Shown here piece by piece: positions 42,951-50,591 of a stretch of DNA of 64,000 bases. The notes beneath the pieces are model-generated. The model was not told the DNA's origin and did no database searches. It saw only the letters and a list, made by a program, of their open reading frames with translations. Every line of letters starts with the position of its first letter. The first letter of the stretch is position 1. Location of the stretch: positions 62,001 to 126,000 of the forward strand of contig JACKKJ010000006.1 of NCBI GenBank assembly GCA_024236495.1, read 5' to 3'. The translations under genes were made by a program, and so were the position numbers. The DNA comes from Paracoccaceae bacterium. GTDB taxonomy: Bacteria > Pseudomonadota > Alphaproteobacteria > Rhodobacterales > Rhodobacteraceae.

Positions 42951-43201
42951 CAGGCGGTCTCGCCCGTCAGTTCGACGGTGTATTTCTCGATCACGGTATT
43001 GGCGAGAAGCTTTTCGCACATCGCCTTCACCTCGGCCTCGGCCGCGGCGCGGTCGGTCGCGGCCAGGTCAAGCTCGATCACCTTGCCCTGACGCACACCC
43101 TCGACGCCCGAAAACCCGAGCGTGCCGAGCGCGTGTTTCACCGCCTCGCCCTGCGGGTCGAGGACGCCGTCCTTCAGCATGACATGGACACGGGCTTTCA
43201 T
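42950..43201 (-). CDS. purS: Phosphoribosylformylglycinamidine synthase subunit PurS
   Basis: Small bridging subunit of the PurLQS complex. The 83-residue protein starts MKARVHVMLKDGVLDPQGEAV and has HALGTLGFSGVEGVRQGKVIELDL. It lies between purC (11 bases upstream) and the alcohol dehydrogenase (one-base overlap). Confidence 0.96.
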   Translation of the reverse strand: MKARVHVMLKDGVLDPQGEAVKHALGTLGFSGVEGVRQGKVIELDLAATDRAAAEAEVKAMCEKLLANTVIEKYTVELTGETA

Positions 43202-43212
43202 CGGGGTGCCTT

Positions 43213-43974
43213 TCAGTTGATCAGCGTCGGTTTGCCGAGGTGGGTGGCCTGGGTCGGCAGCACGCCAAGGCGCCGGGCCACTTCGGAATAGGCGTCGGTC
43301 AGGCTGCCGAGGTCGCGGCGGAATACGTCCTTGTCGAGCTTCTGGCCGGTCTTGATGTCCCAGAGCCGGCACGAATCCGGGCTGATTTCATCGGCGACGA
43401 TCAGCCGCATGAAGTCGCCGTCCCAGATCCGCCCGATCTCGATCTTGAAGTCCACAAGCTTGATGCCGACGCCGTAGAAGACGCCCGAGAGGAAGTCGTT
43501 GACCCGAAGCGCCAGGGCCACGATGTCGTCAAGGTCCTGCTGGTTGGCCCAGCCGAAGGCGACGATGTATTCCTCGCTCACCATCGGATCGCCGAGCGCG
43601 TCGTTCTTGTAGCTGTATTCGACGATGGGGCGCGGCAGCGGCGTCCCCTCCTCCATCCCGAGCCGCTTGGAGAGCGAGCCGGCGGCGAAGTTGCGCACGA
43701 TCACTTCCAGCGGAATGATCTCCACCTGGCGGATCAGCTGTTCGCGCATGTTGACGCGGCGGATGAAGTGGTTGGGCACGCCGATATTGGTCAGCCCCTG
43801 CATGAAGAATTCGCTGAGGCGGTTGTTCAGCACGCCCTTGCCCTCGATCGTCGCCTTCTTCTGCGCGTTGAAGGCGGTCGCGTCATCCTTGAAGTACTGG
43901 ATGAAGGTTCCCGGCTCAGGGCCTTCGTAGAGGATCTTCGCCTTGCCTTCGTAGATTTTCTTGCGACGTGCCAT
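43213..43974 (-). CDS. purC: Phosphoribosylaminoimidazole-succinocarboxamide synthase
   Basis: Ligates aspartate to CAIR in purine synthesis. The 253-residue protein has MARRKKIYEGKAKILYEG, KGVLNNRLSEFFM, EVIVRNFAAGSLSKRLG, the catalytic FKIEIGR and DEISPDSCRLWD. It is first in the purC-purS-adh-purQ transcript and divergent from the ATPase zeta gene. Confidence 0.97.
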   Translation of the reverse strand: MARRKKIYEGKAKILYEGPEPGTFIQYFKDDATAFNAQKKATIEGKGVLNNRLSEFFMQGLTNIGVPNHFIRRVNMREQLIRQVEIIPLEVIVRNFAAGSLSKRLGMEEGTPLPRPIVEYSYKNDALGDPMVSEEYIVAFGWANQQDLDDIVALALRVNDFLSGVFYGVGIKLVDFKIEIGRIWDGDFMRLIVADEISPDSCRLWDIKTGQKLDKDVFRRDLGSLTDAYSEVARRLGVLPTQATHLGKPTLIN

Positions 43975-44133
43975 GGCAGCTCCGTTCGGCGGGCGGGACG
44001 CCCGTTGTTGCGGCCCCTATAGGGCAAGGCGTCCTGTCCCGCAAGGCAAAGGCCGCAGGTTTCGGCAGGGCTTGCAGCGAAGCCGCGCGGCAGGCATATG
44101 GAAGGGGACAGCAGCATACAGGGAACCTCCTCC

Positions 44134-44448
44134 ATGACCACCTTCGACGATCGCGAGAATGCCTTCGAGAACAAGTTCGCCCATGACGAGGAACTGCGCT
44201 TCAAGGCAGAGGCCCGGCGCAACAAGCTTCTGGGCCTCTGGGCGGCGGGGCTGATGGGCAAGACCGGCGATGACGCCGCCGCCTACGCCAAGGAGGTCGT
44301 CGTGGCAGACTTCGAGGAAGCCGGAGACGAGGACGTGTTCCGCAAGGTCGCGGGCGATCTGGGCGAGCGCGCCGACGAGGCGACGATCCGCGCCAAGATG
44401 TTCGAACTGATGGACGAGGCCAAGCGCCAGATCATGACCGAGATCTGA
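44134..44448 (+). CDS. F1-ATPase inhibitor subunit zeta (DUF1476)
   Basis: A 104-residue helical protein that in Paracoccus denitrificans binds the F1Fo ATP synthase and blocks ATP hydrolysis while allowing synthesis. This sequence begins MTTFDDRENAFENKFAHDEE, the inhibitory N-terminal helix, followed by LRFKAEARRNKLLGLWAAGLMGKTGDDAAAYAKEVV and EDVFRKVAGDL, essentially the zeta pattern at full length. I chose the ATG at 44134 because it begins this pattern. It lies next to purC, not with the ATP synthase genes, which is normal for zeta. Confidence 0.9.
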   Translation: MTTFDDRENAFENKFAHDEELRFKAEARRNKLLGLWAAGLMGKTGDDAAAYAKEVVVADFEEAGDEDVFRKVAGDLGERADEATIRAKMFELMDEAKRQIMTEI

Positions 44449-44470
44449 AGGCTTTCGCCACCGCTTTCCC

Positions 44471-44503
44471 GAAGGGCCGCAGCCATGCCGCGGCCCTTCG
44501 CAT
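44471..44503 (+). terminator. Intrinsic terminator after the ATPase zeta gene
   Basis: A perfect 10-bp stem (44471-44480 GAAGGGCCGC with 44490-44499) with a 9-base loop is followed by GCATTTTAG on the plus strand, 22 bases after the stop. Confidence 0.75.
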
Positions 44504-44590
44504 TTTAGCGACTTCCGCCCTTGCGTCTTAAGACCCGCGAAACCGCCCCCGTGGAAGGGTCGCGGGCGGGTCAGGACAAGGGCGGGTGGC

Positions 44591-46645
44591 ATGGACGCGG
44601 GCAAGGATCCTTCAGGGCAGGCACCGGGCGCGCCGGTTCGCCGTCTGGCGGGCGCGGCGATCCGGCAGGCCCCGGTCGCTGCGATCGCGCTTGCCGCGAT
44701 CTGGCTCCTCTCGGAACGCATGGCCGAGGTCGATCCCGGCGCACTTGCCGCGGCGCTGCGGCAGACCGGCTGGGCCGGCTGGCTGGGCGCGATGGCGCTG
44801 ACAGCGGTCAGTTTCCGCGCCGTCGGGCGCTATGACGCGCTGGTACTGGCCGAACTGGCGCAGGGCAAAGCCGATGGCGGCGGAGATGGCGGCGGGCCGG
44901 CAATTCCCGCCCGCGCGGCGCGGCGGGCGGGGGCGGCGGCGATCGCGGCGTCGCAGGTGCTGGGCCTTGGCGTCGTCAGCGGCGCGCTGGTGCGCTGGCG
45001 TCTGCTGCCGGGGCTCGGCCTGGCGGCGGCCACGCGGCAGACCGTCGCCGTCGCACTGTCCTTCCTGTCGGCCTGGGCGGTGCTCTTGTGCCTGACGCTC
45101 GCGATCTTTCCGCTGGCGCCCGGCCTGCCGTCGCCGCTTGCCGGTCTTGGCACGGCGGGGCTTGTGGCGCTGGCCGCCGCGCTTTGGGCCGGGCGGGTCA
45201 GGGCGCTCCCTGCCCTGCCCTTCGCGCTGCGTCTTGTCGCGCTGGCGGCGGCGGATACCGTCGCGGCGGCGCTGGCGCTTTGGCTCCTATTGCCCGGCGC
45301 GGTCGACATCGGCTTTGCGGGTTTCCTTGCCGTCTACCTTCTGGCCCTGGGGGCGGCGCTTCTGTCGGGGCTTCCCGGCGGTGTCGGCGCGTTCGAAGCG
45401 GTGATGATCGCGGCCTTGCCCGGCGCGGCGCCGGAGCCGCTTCTGGCCGCGATCCTGGCCTTTCGGGCGGTCTACTACGCGCTGCCCGCGATCTGGGCGG
45501 GATACGCCCTCTGGCGGGGGCCGCGCGGCGCCGGGGCGCTGCCCGCGACGGGCTGGCGGCGGGCGCGCCGCCTGGTCGCCCGAGCGCGGCGCGCTGAGGC
45601 GGGGCTGGCGCGGCAGGCCGGGCACGGGGTGATCGCCCTGGGCAACGGGCGGGCCGGATGGGTGGTGGCGCGGGCGGGTGGATCGCTGGCGGCGATCGGC
45701 GACCCGCTGGGCGCGGCAGATCCGGCGGCGCTGTTGCGGCTGATCGCCCGGCGGGCCCGCGCGGCCGGGCTGCGCCCCTGCCTTTACAAGGCAGGCGCAC
45801 GCACGGCGGCCACCGCGCGCCGGGCGGGATGGAAGGTCTTCCCCGTCGCCGAGGAACTTTGGCTTTGCCCGCTGAGCTGGACCGACGCCGGTCACCGGCA
45901 GGCGCGGTTGCGGCGCAAGCTGCGGCGGGCCGATGCGGCGGGGGTGACGATCGGCGAACGCGCGCCAGGCGACACGCTGCCGCTTGCAGCGATGGGGCAG
46001 ATCGCGCGGGGCTGGGCGGCACGCAACGGCGGCGAACGCGGGCTGTCCATGGGCCGCTTTTCCGGCGAATACCTGTCCTGTCAGCAGGTCTTTCTGGCCC
46101 GTGCGGGCGGCAGGCTGGTGGCTTTCGCGACGTTTCACCGCGGCCGGGGGGAATGGACGCTCGACCTGATGCGCCAGGCTCCGGACTGCCCGGATGGCAC
46201 CATGCAGGCGTTGATCGGCGCGGCGATCGCATCGGCCCGGCGGTCGAACATTCCCCGCCTGTCGCTGGCTGCGGTTCCCTACCTGCCGCCCGACGCTTGC
46301 CCCGGACCACGCGCGCCTGCCGCGCTTTGGCGCCGCCTTGCCCGGCCCGCCTCGGGGCTGCGCCAGTTCAAGGCCGCCTTCGGTCCGCGGGCCGAAACGC
46401 TCTATGTCGCCGCCCCGTCCTGGATCGCGCTTCTGGCCGGGGCGGCGGATCTTGGCTGGGCGATCCGCTTTCCGCCGCCGCTGTGCCGCCCGGCCGCCCG
46501 CATGAACGGGATTCATCACCAACCTGATCAGGATGAAATTGAATCCCGCCCGCCTTCGTGGCACATCGGTCCGCAACCCGCCCCAATCCGGGCGGCCGTT
46601 GCAGAAAGGCATTCCGATGAGCGATCTTCTTACCCGCCTGCTTGA
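44591..46645 (+). CDS. MprF-like membrane protein with C-terminal lysyl-phosphatidylglycerol synthase-type domain
   Basis: A 684-residue protein. The N-terminal half (to ~residue 320) has about eight hydrophobic helices (e.g. VALSFLSAWAVLLCLTLAIFPL; YLLALGAALLSGLPGGVGAFEAV) like the lipid flippase/synthase part of MprF. The C-terminal half is a DUF2156-type transferase: YKAGARTAATARRAGWKVFPVAEELW, RRKLRRADAAGV and EWTLDLMRQAPDCPDGTMQALI. MprF proteins add lysine or alanine to phosphatidylglycerol and flip it. The tail after ~residue 620 overlaps the next gene by 29 bases. Substrate amino acid not predictable. Confidence 0.82.
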   Translation: MDAGKDPSGQAPGAPVRRLAGAAIRQAPVAAIALAAIWLLSERMAEVDPGALAAALRQTGWAGWLGAMALTAVSFRAVGRYDALVLAELAQGKADGGGDGGGPAIPARAARRAGAAAIAASQVLGLGVVSGALVRWRLLPGLGLAAATRQTVAVALSFLSAWAVLLCLTLAIFPLAPGLPSPLAGLGTAGLVALAAALWAGRVRALPALPFALRLVALAAADTVAAALALWLLLPGAVDIGFAGFLAVYLLALGAALLSGLPGGVGAFEAVMIAALPGAAPEPLLAAILAFRAVYYALPAIWAGYALWRGPRGAGALPATGWRRARRLVARARRAEAGLARQAGHGVIALGNGRAGWVVARAGGSLAAIGDPLGAADPAALLRLIARRARAAGLRPCLYKAGARTAATARRAGWKVFPVAEELWLCPLSWTDAGHRQARLRRKLRRADAAGVTIGERAPGDTLPLAAMGQIARGWAARNGGERGLSMGRFSGEYLSCQQVFLARAGGRLVAFATFHRGRGEWTLDLMRQAPDCPDGTMQALIGAAIASARRSNIPRLSLAAVPYLPPDACPGPRAPAALWRRLARPASGLRQFKAAFGPRAETLYVAAPSWIALLAGAADLGWAIRFPPPLCRPAARMNGIHHQPDQDEIESRPPSWHIGPQPAPIRAAVAERHSDERSSYPPA

Positions 46646-47633
46646 GACGCGCGACTGGCTGATGGCCGACGGCGCGACCGGCACGAACCTGTTCAACATG
46701 GGGCTGTCGTCGGGCGAGGCCCCGGAGATGTGGAACATCGAGGAGCCCGATAACATCCGCAAGCTTTACCGTGGCGCGGTCGAGGCCGGGTCCGACATCT
46801 TCCTGACCAATACCTTCGGCGGCAACGCGAGCCGGCTGAAACTGCATGGCGCGGCGAACCGCGTGCGCGAGATCAACGCCGCCGGCGTCGCCCTTGCGCG
46901 GGAAGTGGCGGACGCCGCCGGGCGGCCGGTCGTGGTCGCCGCCTCGATCGGACCGACGGGGGAGATCATGGCGCCGATGGGGTCGCTGACCCACGAAATC
47001 GCCGTCGAGATCTTTCACGAACAGGCCGAGGCGCTGAAGGATGCGGGGGCCGATGTCCTCTGGATCGAGACGATTTCCGCAGCGGAAGAATTTCGCGCCG
47101 CGGCCGAGGCCTTTGCCAGGGTGGACATGCCCTGGTGCGGCACCATGAGCTTCGATACCGCCGGGCGCACGATGATGGGCCTGACCTCGGCGCAGATGGT
47201 CGCGATGGTCGACAAGCTTGCCAACCCGCCGATCGCCTTCGGCGCGAACTGCGGGGTGGGCGCGGCGGACCTTCTGCGCACGGTGCTTGGCTTCGTCGCC
47301 GCCGGACCCGAACGCCCGGTGATCGCGAAGGGCAACGCCGGCATCCCGAAATACCACGACGGGCACATCCACTACGACGGCACGCCCGAACTGATGGCCG
47401 AATACGCCGTTCTGGCGCGCGACGCCGGGGCGACGATCATCGGCGGCTGCTGCGGGACCATGCCCGAACATCTGAAGGCGATGCGCCACGCGCTCGAGAC
47501 GCGCCCGCGCGGTCCGCGCCCGACGCTGGACGAGATCGCGGGCAAGCTTGGCGGCTTTTCCTCCGCCTCGGACGGAACCGGCGATGACGATGCCGCGCCG
47601 GGCCGCGAACGCCGGGGCCGGCGCCGCGGCTGA
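46617..47633 (+). CDS. bmt: Zinc-dependent homocysteine (betaine-type) S-methyltransferase
   Basis: A 338-residue TIM-barrel methyltransferase of the BHMT/MetH N-terminal family: LMADGATGTNLFNMG, GSDIFLTNTFGGN, ASIGPTGE and zinc ligands Cys212 in GANCGVG and Cys278-Cys279 in GGCCGT. It should methylate homocysteine to methionine. The donor is unclear: annotated as betaine, but the corrinoid protein 1.4 kb downstream suggests methylcobalamin. Start at 46617 overlaps the MprF-like gene by 29 bases. The C-terminus is an arginine-rich tail (GRERRGRRRG). Confidence 0.9.
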   Translation: MSDLLTRLLETRDWLMADGATGTNLFNMGLSSGEAPEMWNIEEPDNIRKLYRGAVEAGSDIFLTNTFGGNASRLKLHGAANRVREINAAGVALAREVADAAGRPVVVAASIGPTGEIMAPMGSLTHEIAVEIFHEQAEALKDAGADVLWIETISAAEEFRAAAEAFARVDMPWCGTMSFDTAGRTMMGLTSAQMVAMVDKLANPPIAFGANCGVGAADLLRTVLGFVAAGPERPVIAKGNAGIPKYHDGHIHYDGTPELMAEYAVLARDAGATIIGGCCGTMPEHLKAMRHALETRPRGPRPTLDEIAGKLGGFSSASDGTGDDDAAPGRERRGRRRG

Positions 47634-47685
47634 AGACGGCCGTTTCTGCGGCGCCTGCGAGCGGGCAGGCGCGAACCGGAAGAAG

Positions 47686-47738
47686 GCGGGGGGCCGTCTG
47701 CCCCCCGCGCCCCCCGAGAGTATTTGCGCCAGACTGAA
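47686..47738. repeat. Dispersed intergenic repeat copy plus hairpin between bmt and radical SAM gene
   Basis: GCGGGGGGC-CGTCT-GCCCCCCGC (47686-47708) makes a 9-bp hairpin. The repeat core CCGAGAGTATTTGCGCCAGACTGAA follows in two parts (47713-47738), in the inverted orientation of the 9.5-kb copy. It separates two convergent genes and probably ends both transcripts. Confidence 0.75.
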
Positions 47739-47744
47739 GAGCGG

Positions 47745-48827
47745 TCAGAAAAGCGAAAGCTGATCGCCCGCGCGCGGCGGCGGCGCGAAAAGGTCGCTGC
47801 GCAAGGCGGGAAGTTCCCGCGCTAGGCCGAGCCGCCGAACGGCGATGTCGAACCGATCCGCGATCAGCCGTGCCGCCACCCCCTCTCCGCGCATCCGCTT
47901 GCCCCAGTCGGCGTCGTAATCCGCCCCGCCCCGCATCTCGCGCAGGCGGTTGAGGACATGCGCGGCCCGGCCCGGTTCGTTCCGCGCCAGCCAGTCGCGA
48001 AAGAGCGGCGCGACCTCCAGCGGCAGGCGCAGCAGGATCCAGGACGCGGCCCTGGCGCCGTGATCGCGCGCGGCGGCGAGGATCCGTTCAAGCTCCGGCT
48101 CGGTCAGGACGGGGATCACCGGCGCCACCATCACCCGCACGGCGATCCCCGCCCCGGCAAGCCGCGCGATCGTCGCGAGGCGGCGCGCCGGCGACGGGGC
48201 ACGCGGTTCCAGCTGGCGCGACAGCGCGGCATCGAGGGTCGTGACCGATACGCCCACCTGCACAAGCCCGCGTTCGGCCATCGGCGCAAGGATGTCGATG
48301 TCGCGTTCGATCAGCGTGCCCTTGGTCACGATGGCGACCGGGTGGTTCCAGTCGGAAAGAACGCCAAGCAGCTTGCGCATGATGCGATAGCGCCCCTCGA
48401 CCGGCTGATAGGGGTCGGTGTTGGTCCCGATGGCGAGCGGCGCGGGCCGGTAGGACCGCCGCGCGAATTCGCGTGCGAGGACAAGCGCGGCATCCGGCCG
48501 GGCGACCAGGCGGGTCTCGAAATCGAGCCCGGCAGACAGGCCGAGGAAGGCATGGGTCGGGCGGGCGAAGCAATAGCTGCAGCCATGTTCGCACCCCCGG
48601 TAGGGGTTGAGCGTCCGGTCGAAGGGCAGATCGGGCGAGGCGATGCGGTTGATGACCGAACGGGGGCGTTCCTCGCGCACCTCGGTGCGCAGGAGCCGTT
48701 CCTCCTCGGGCAGATCCCAGCCGTCGCTATCGGCGACCCGACCGTGCCGTTCGAAGCGACCGGCCGCATTCGTCGTCGCGCCGCGCGCCCTCAGGCGAAG
48801 GAAGGGATCGGGGGGTGGAAGGGGCAT
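47745..48827 (-). CDS. PA0069-family radical SAM protein
   Basis: A 360-residue radical SAM enzyme with the cluster motif CEHGCSYC preceded by RTLNPYRG, then the SAM-barrel segments AIGTNTDPYQPVEGRYRIMRKLL, IVTKGTLIERDID and VGVSVTTLD, as in the PA0069 group (spore-photoproduct-lyase-like). Substrate unknown. I chose the ATG at 48827, since a longer open frame upstream is antisense to the corrinoid gene. Its start is divergent from the corrinoid gene across a 162-base region containing a 14-bp palindrome. Confidence 0.87.
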   Translation of the reverse strand: MPLPPPDPFLRLRARGATTNAAGRFERHGRVADSDGWDLPEEERLLRTEVREERPRSVINRIASPDLPFDRTLNPYRGCEHGCSYCFARPTHAFLGLSAGLDFETRLVARPDAALVLAREFARRSYRPAPLAIGTNTDPYQPVEGRYRIMRKLLGVLSDWNHPVAIVTKGTLIERDIDILAPMAERGLVQVGVSVTTLDAALSRQLEPRAPSPARRLATIARLAGAGIAVRVMVAPVIPVLTEPELERILAAARDHGARAASWILLRLPLEVAPLFRDWLARNEPGRAAHVLNRLREMRGGADYDADWGKRMRGEGVAARLIADRFDIAVRRLGLARELPALRSDLFAPPPRAGDQLSLF

Positions 48828-48843
48828 GCAGGATTTAGAACAT

Positions 48844-48857
48844 AAAGTGAACACTTT
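48844..48857. promoter_or_regulatory. 14-bp palindrome, possible operator between divergent genes
   Basis: AAAGTG-AA-CACTTT is a perfect inverted repeat just upstream of the radical SAM start, in the 162-base gap that must hold the promoters of both this gene and the corrinoid gene. No known consensus was recognised. It might be an operator for the cobalamin/methionine cluster. Confidence 0.4.
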
Positions 48858-48989
48858 CGCAATCTCCCTGTGGCGGCAACGACAAGGAATTCGGCACAGG
48901 TCGGTCCGCGCCTTGCCGATGTCGCAAACCGCCAAGTTGCTACTGGGGATTGGACGCATTAACGGGCCAAGGACTCCGAGGAGAGAAAC

Positions 48990-49682
48990 ATGGCCGACGA
49001 CGAAATCATCCTTTCCGAGCTTGACGACGAAGAGCTTGTTCTGCAGATGCATGACGACCTTTATGACGGTCTCAAGGAAGAGATCGAGGAAGGCGTCAAC
49101 ATCCTTCTGGAACGCGGCTGGGCGCCCTATGACGTCCTGACCAAGGCCCTGGTTGCCGGCATGACGATCGTCGGCGCCGACTTCCGCGACGGCATCCTGT
49201 TCGTCCCCGAGGTTCTTCTGGCCGCGAACGCGATGAAGGCCGGCATGGCGATCCTCAAGCCGCTTCTGGCCGAAACCGGCGCGCCGAAGGTCGGCAAGAT
49301 GGTGATCGGTACCGTCAAGGGCGACATCCACGACATCGGCAAGAACCTTGTCGGCATGATGATGGAAGGCGCGGGCTTCGAGGTTGTCGACATCGGCATC
49401 AACAACCCGGTCGAAAAGTACCTCGAGGCGCTGGAGCGTGAGCAGGCCGACATCCTTGGCATGTCGGCGCTTCTGACCACGACCATGCCCTACATGAAGG
49501 TCGTGATCGACACGCTGAAGGAAAAGGGCATGCGCGAGGACTACATCGTCCTGGTCGGCGGCGCCCCCCTGAACGAGGAATTCGGCAAGGCAATCGGCGC
49601 TGACGCCTACTGCCGCGACGCGGCCGTCGCGGTGCAGACCGCGAAGGACTTCATCTCGCGCAAGCACAACTCGATGGCCTGA
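48990..49682 (+). CDS. Corrinoid (cobalamin-binding) methyltransferase protein
   Basis: A 230-residue two-domain protein: an N-terminal helical cap (about 1-95, LDDEELVLQMHDDLYDGLKEE) and a B12-binding Rossmann domain with GTVKGDIHDIGKNLVG (Asp112, His114 and Gly117; His114 is the cobalt ligand), the SALLTTTMPYMK segment and VLVGGAPLNEEFG. This is the corrinoid module of MetH or of MtbC/MttC proteins. Together with the bmt protein it looks like a split methionine synthase, with the pterin-binding module elsewhere. A strong terminator follows. Confidence 0.93.
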   Translation: MADDEIILSELDDEELVLQMHDDLYDGLKEEIEEGVNILLERGWAPYDVLTKALVAGMTIVGADFRDGILFVPEVLLAANAMKAGMAILKPLLAETGAPKVGKMVIGTVKGDIHDIGKNLVGMMMEGAGFEVVDIGINNPVEKYLEALEREQADILGMSALLTTTMPYMKVVIDTLKEKGMREDYIVLVGGAPLNEEFGKAIGADAYCRDAAVAVQTAKDFISRKHNSMA

Positions 49683-49707
49683 CCGGGCCGCGTCCCAGGT
49701 CTTTCGG

Positions 49708-49737
49708 GGCCCCGCGGCGCAGGCTGCGGGGCCTTTT
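49708..49737 (+). terminator. Intrinsic terminator after the corrinoid gene
   Basis: An 8-bp perfect stem (GGCCCCGC 49708-49715 with GCGGGGCC 49726-49733) is followed directly by TTTTGCG. Confidence 0.85.
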
Positions 49738-49797
49738 GCGTTCCGGGGCTTCTCCCGCCCCGCCCCGCGCCCTACATGGACAGACAGGAGGTTCGCG

Positions 49798-49962
49798 ATG
49801 CGCCGGCACTACCTGACCCTGATGCTGACGGTTCTTTTCGCCGCGGGCCTCACCGTGGCGATCGGCGCGATGGTCTTTGGTGGCGCGGGCGGCGGCGTTC
49901 CGGCCTGGGCGCTTGTCCTGCCGCTTGCGCTTGCCCTGATCGCACGGAGGCTTGCGCGATGA
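49798..49962 (+). CDS. Small membrane protein (54 residues)
   Basis: A short gene starting MRRHYLTLMLTVLFAAG and ending with the ATGA overlap to the DUF1638 gene, so the two are translationally coupled. It has AGGAGG seven bases before the ATG. The protein has two hydrophobic segments (LTLMLTVLFAAGLTVAIGAM and AWALVLPLALALIARR) separated by a glycine-rich turn. Function unknown. Its tight coupling to DUF1638 next to the corrinoid gene suggests a role in the same methyl-transfer system. Confidence 0.72.
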   Translation: MRRHYLTLMLTVLFAAGLTVAIGAMVFGGAGGGVPAWALVLPLALALIARRLAR

Positions 49963-50585
49963 TCCCCGCCGATGGCCAACTGACCGAGACGGGGATGGCG
50001 CCCGGCGGGCGCGGACGCATCCTTCTGATCGCCTGCGGGGCGCTCGCGCGCGAGATCCTCGACCTCAGGGCCGCGAACGGCTGGTCGCATCTGGACCTGA
50101 CCTGCCTGCCCGCCAAGCTGCATCTTTACCCCGAGAAGATCACCGAGGCGGTGACCGAGGCCGTGGAAAGGCATCGCGCCAATTACGACGGCATCTTCGT
50201 CGTCTACGCCGATTGCGGCACCGGGGGGCTTCTTGAGCAGCGCTGCCGGGATCTGGGCGTCGAGATGGTCGCGGGCCCGCACTGCTATTCGTTCTTCGAA
50301 GGCAACGCGGCCTTCGCCGAACGCGAGGAGTTCACCGCCTTCTATCTCACCGATTTCCTCGTCCGGCAGTTCGACGCCTTCGTCTGGAAGCCGATGGGCC
50401 TGGACCGCCACCCCGAGCTTCGGGACATGTACTTCGGCAACTACGAAAAGCTTGTCTATCAGGCGCAGACCGACGACCCGGCGCTGGACGCCAAGGCACG
50501 CGACTGCGCGGCGCGGCTGGGCCTTGCCTACGAACGCCGCCTGACGGGCTATGGCGATCTGGCGGTGGCGCTTGGCCGGATCTGA
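49959..50585 (+). CDS. DUF1638 protein, likely accessory to cobalamin-dependent methyl transfer
   Basis: A 208-residue protein with RILLIACGALAREILDLRAANGW near the N-terminus, then LTCLPAKLHLYPEKI, VVYADCGTGG, VAGPHCYSFFEG and YFGNYEKLVYQAQ. Conserved cysteines and histidines in the CGA, DCGTGG and GPHCY motifs resemble a metal or substrate site, as expected for DUF1638. DUF1638 genes occur next to corrinoid methyltransferases, and from memory it has been linked to methionine synthesis in roseobacters. A role in reactivating or reducing the corrinoid is an inference. Confidence 0.85.
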   Translation: MIPADGQLTETGMAPGGRGRILLIACGALAREILDLRAANGWSHLDLTCLPAKLHLYPEKITEAVTEAVERHRANYDGIFVVYADCGTGGLLEQRCRDLGVEMVAGPHCYSFFEGNAAFAEREEFTAFYLTDFLVRQFDAFVWKPMGLDRHPELRDMYFGNYEKLVYQAQTDDPALDAKARDCAARLGLAYERRLTGYGDLAVALGRI

Positions 50586-50591
50586 AGGGAA

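Noticed and set aside
48828..48989. Cobalamin, SAM or SAH riboswitch before the corrinoid gene
   Set aside because: No conserved riboswitch core could be recognised in the 162 bases by eye.
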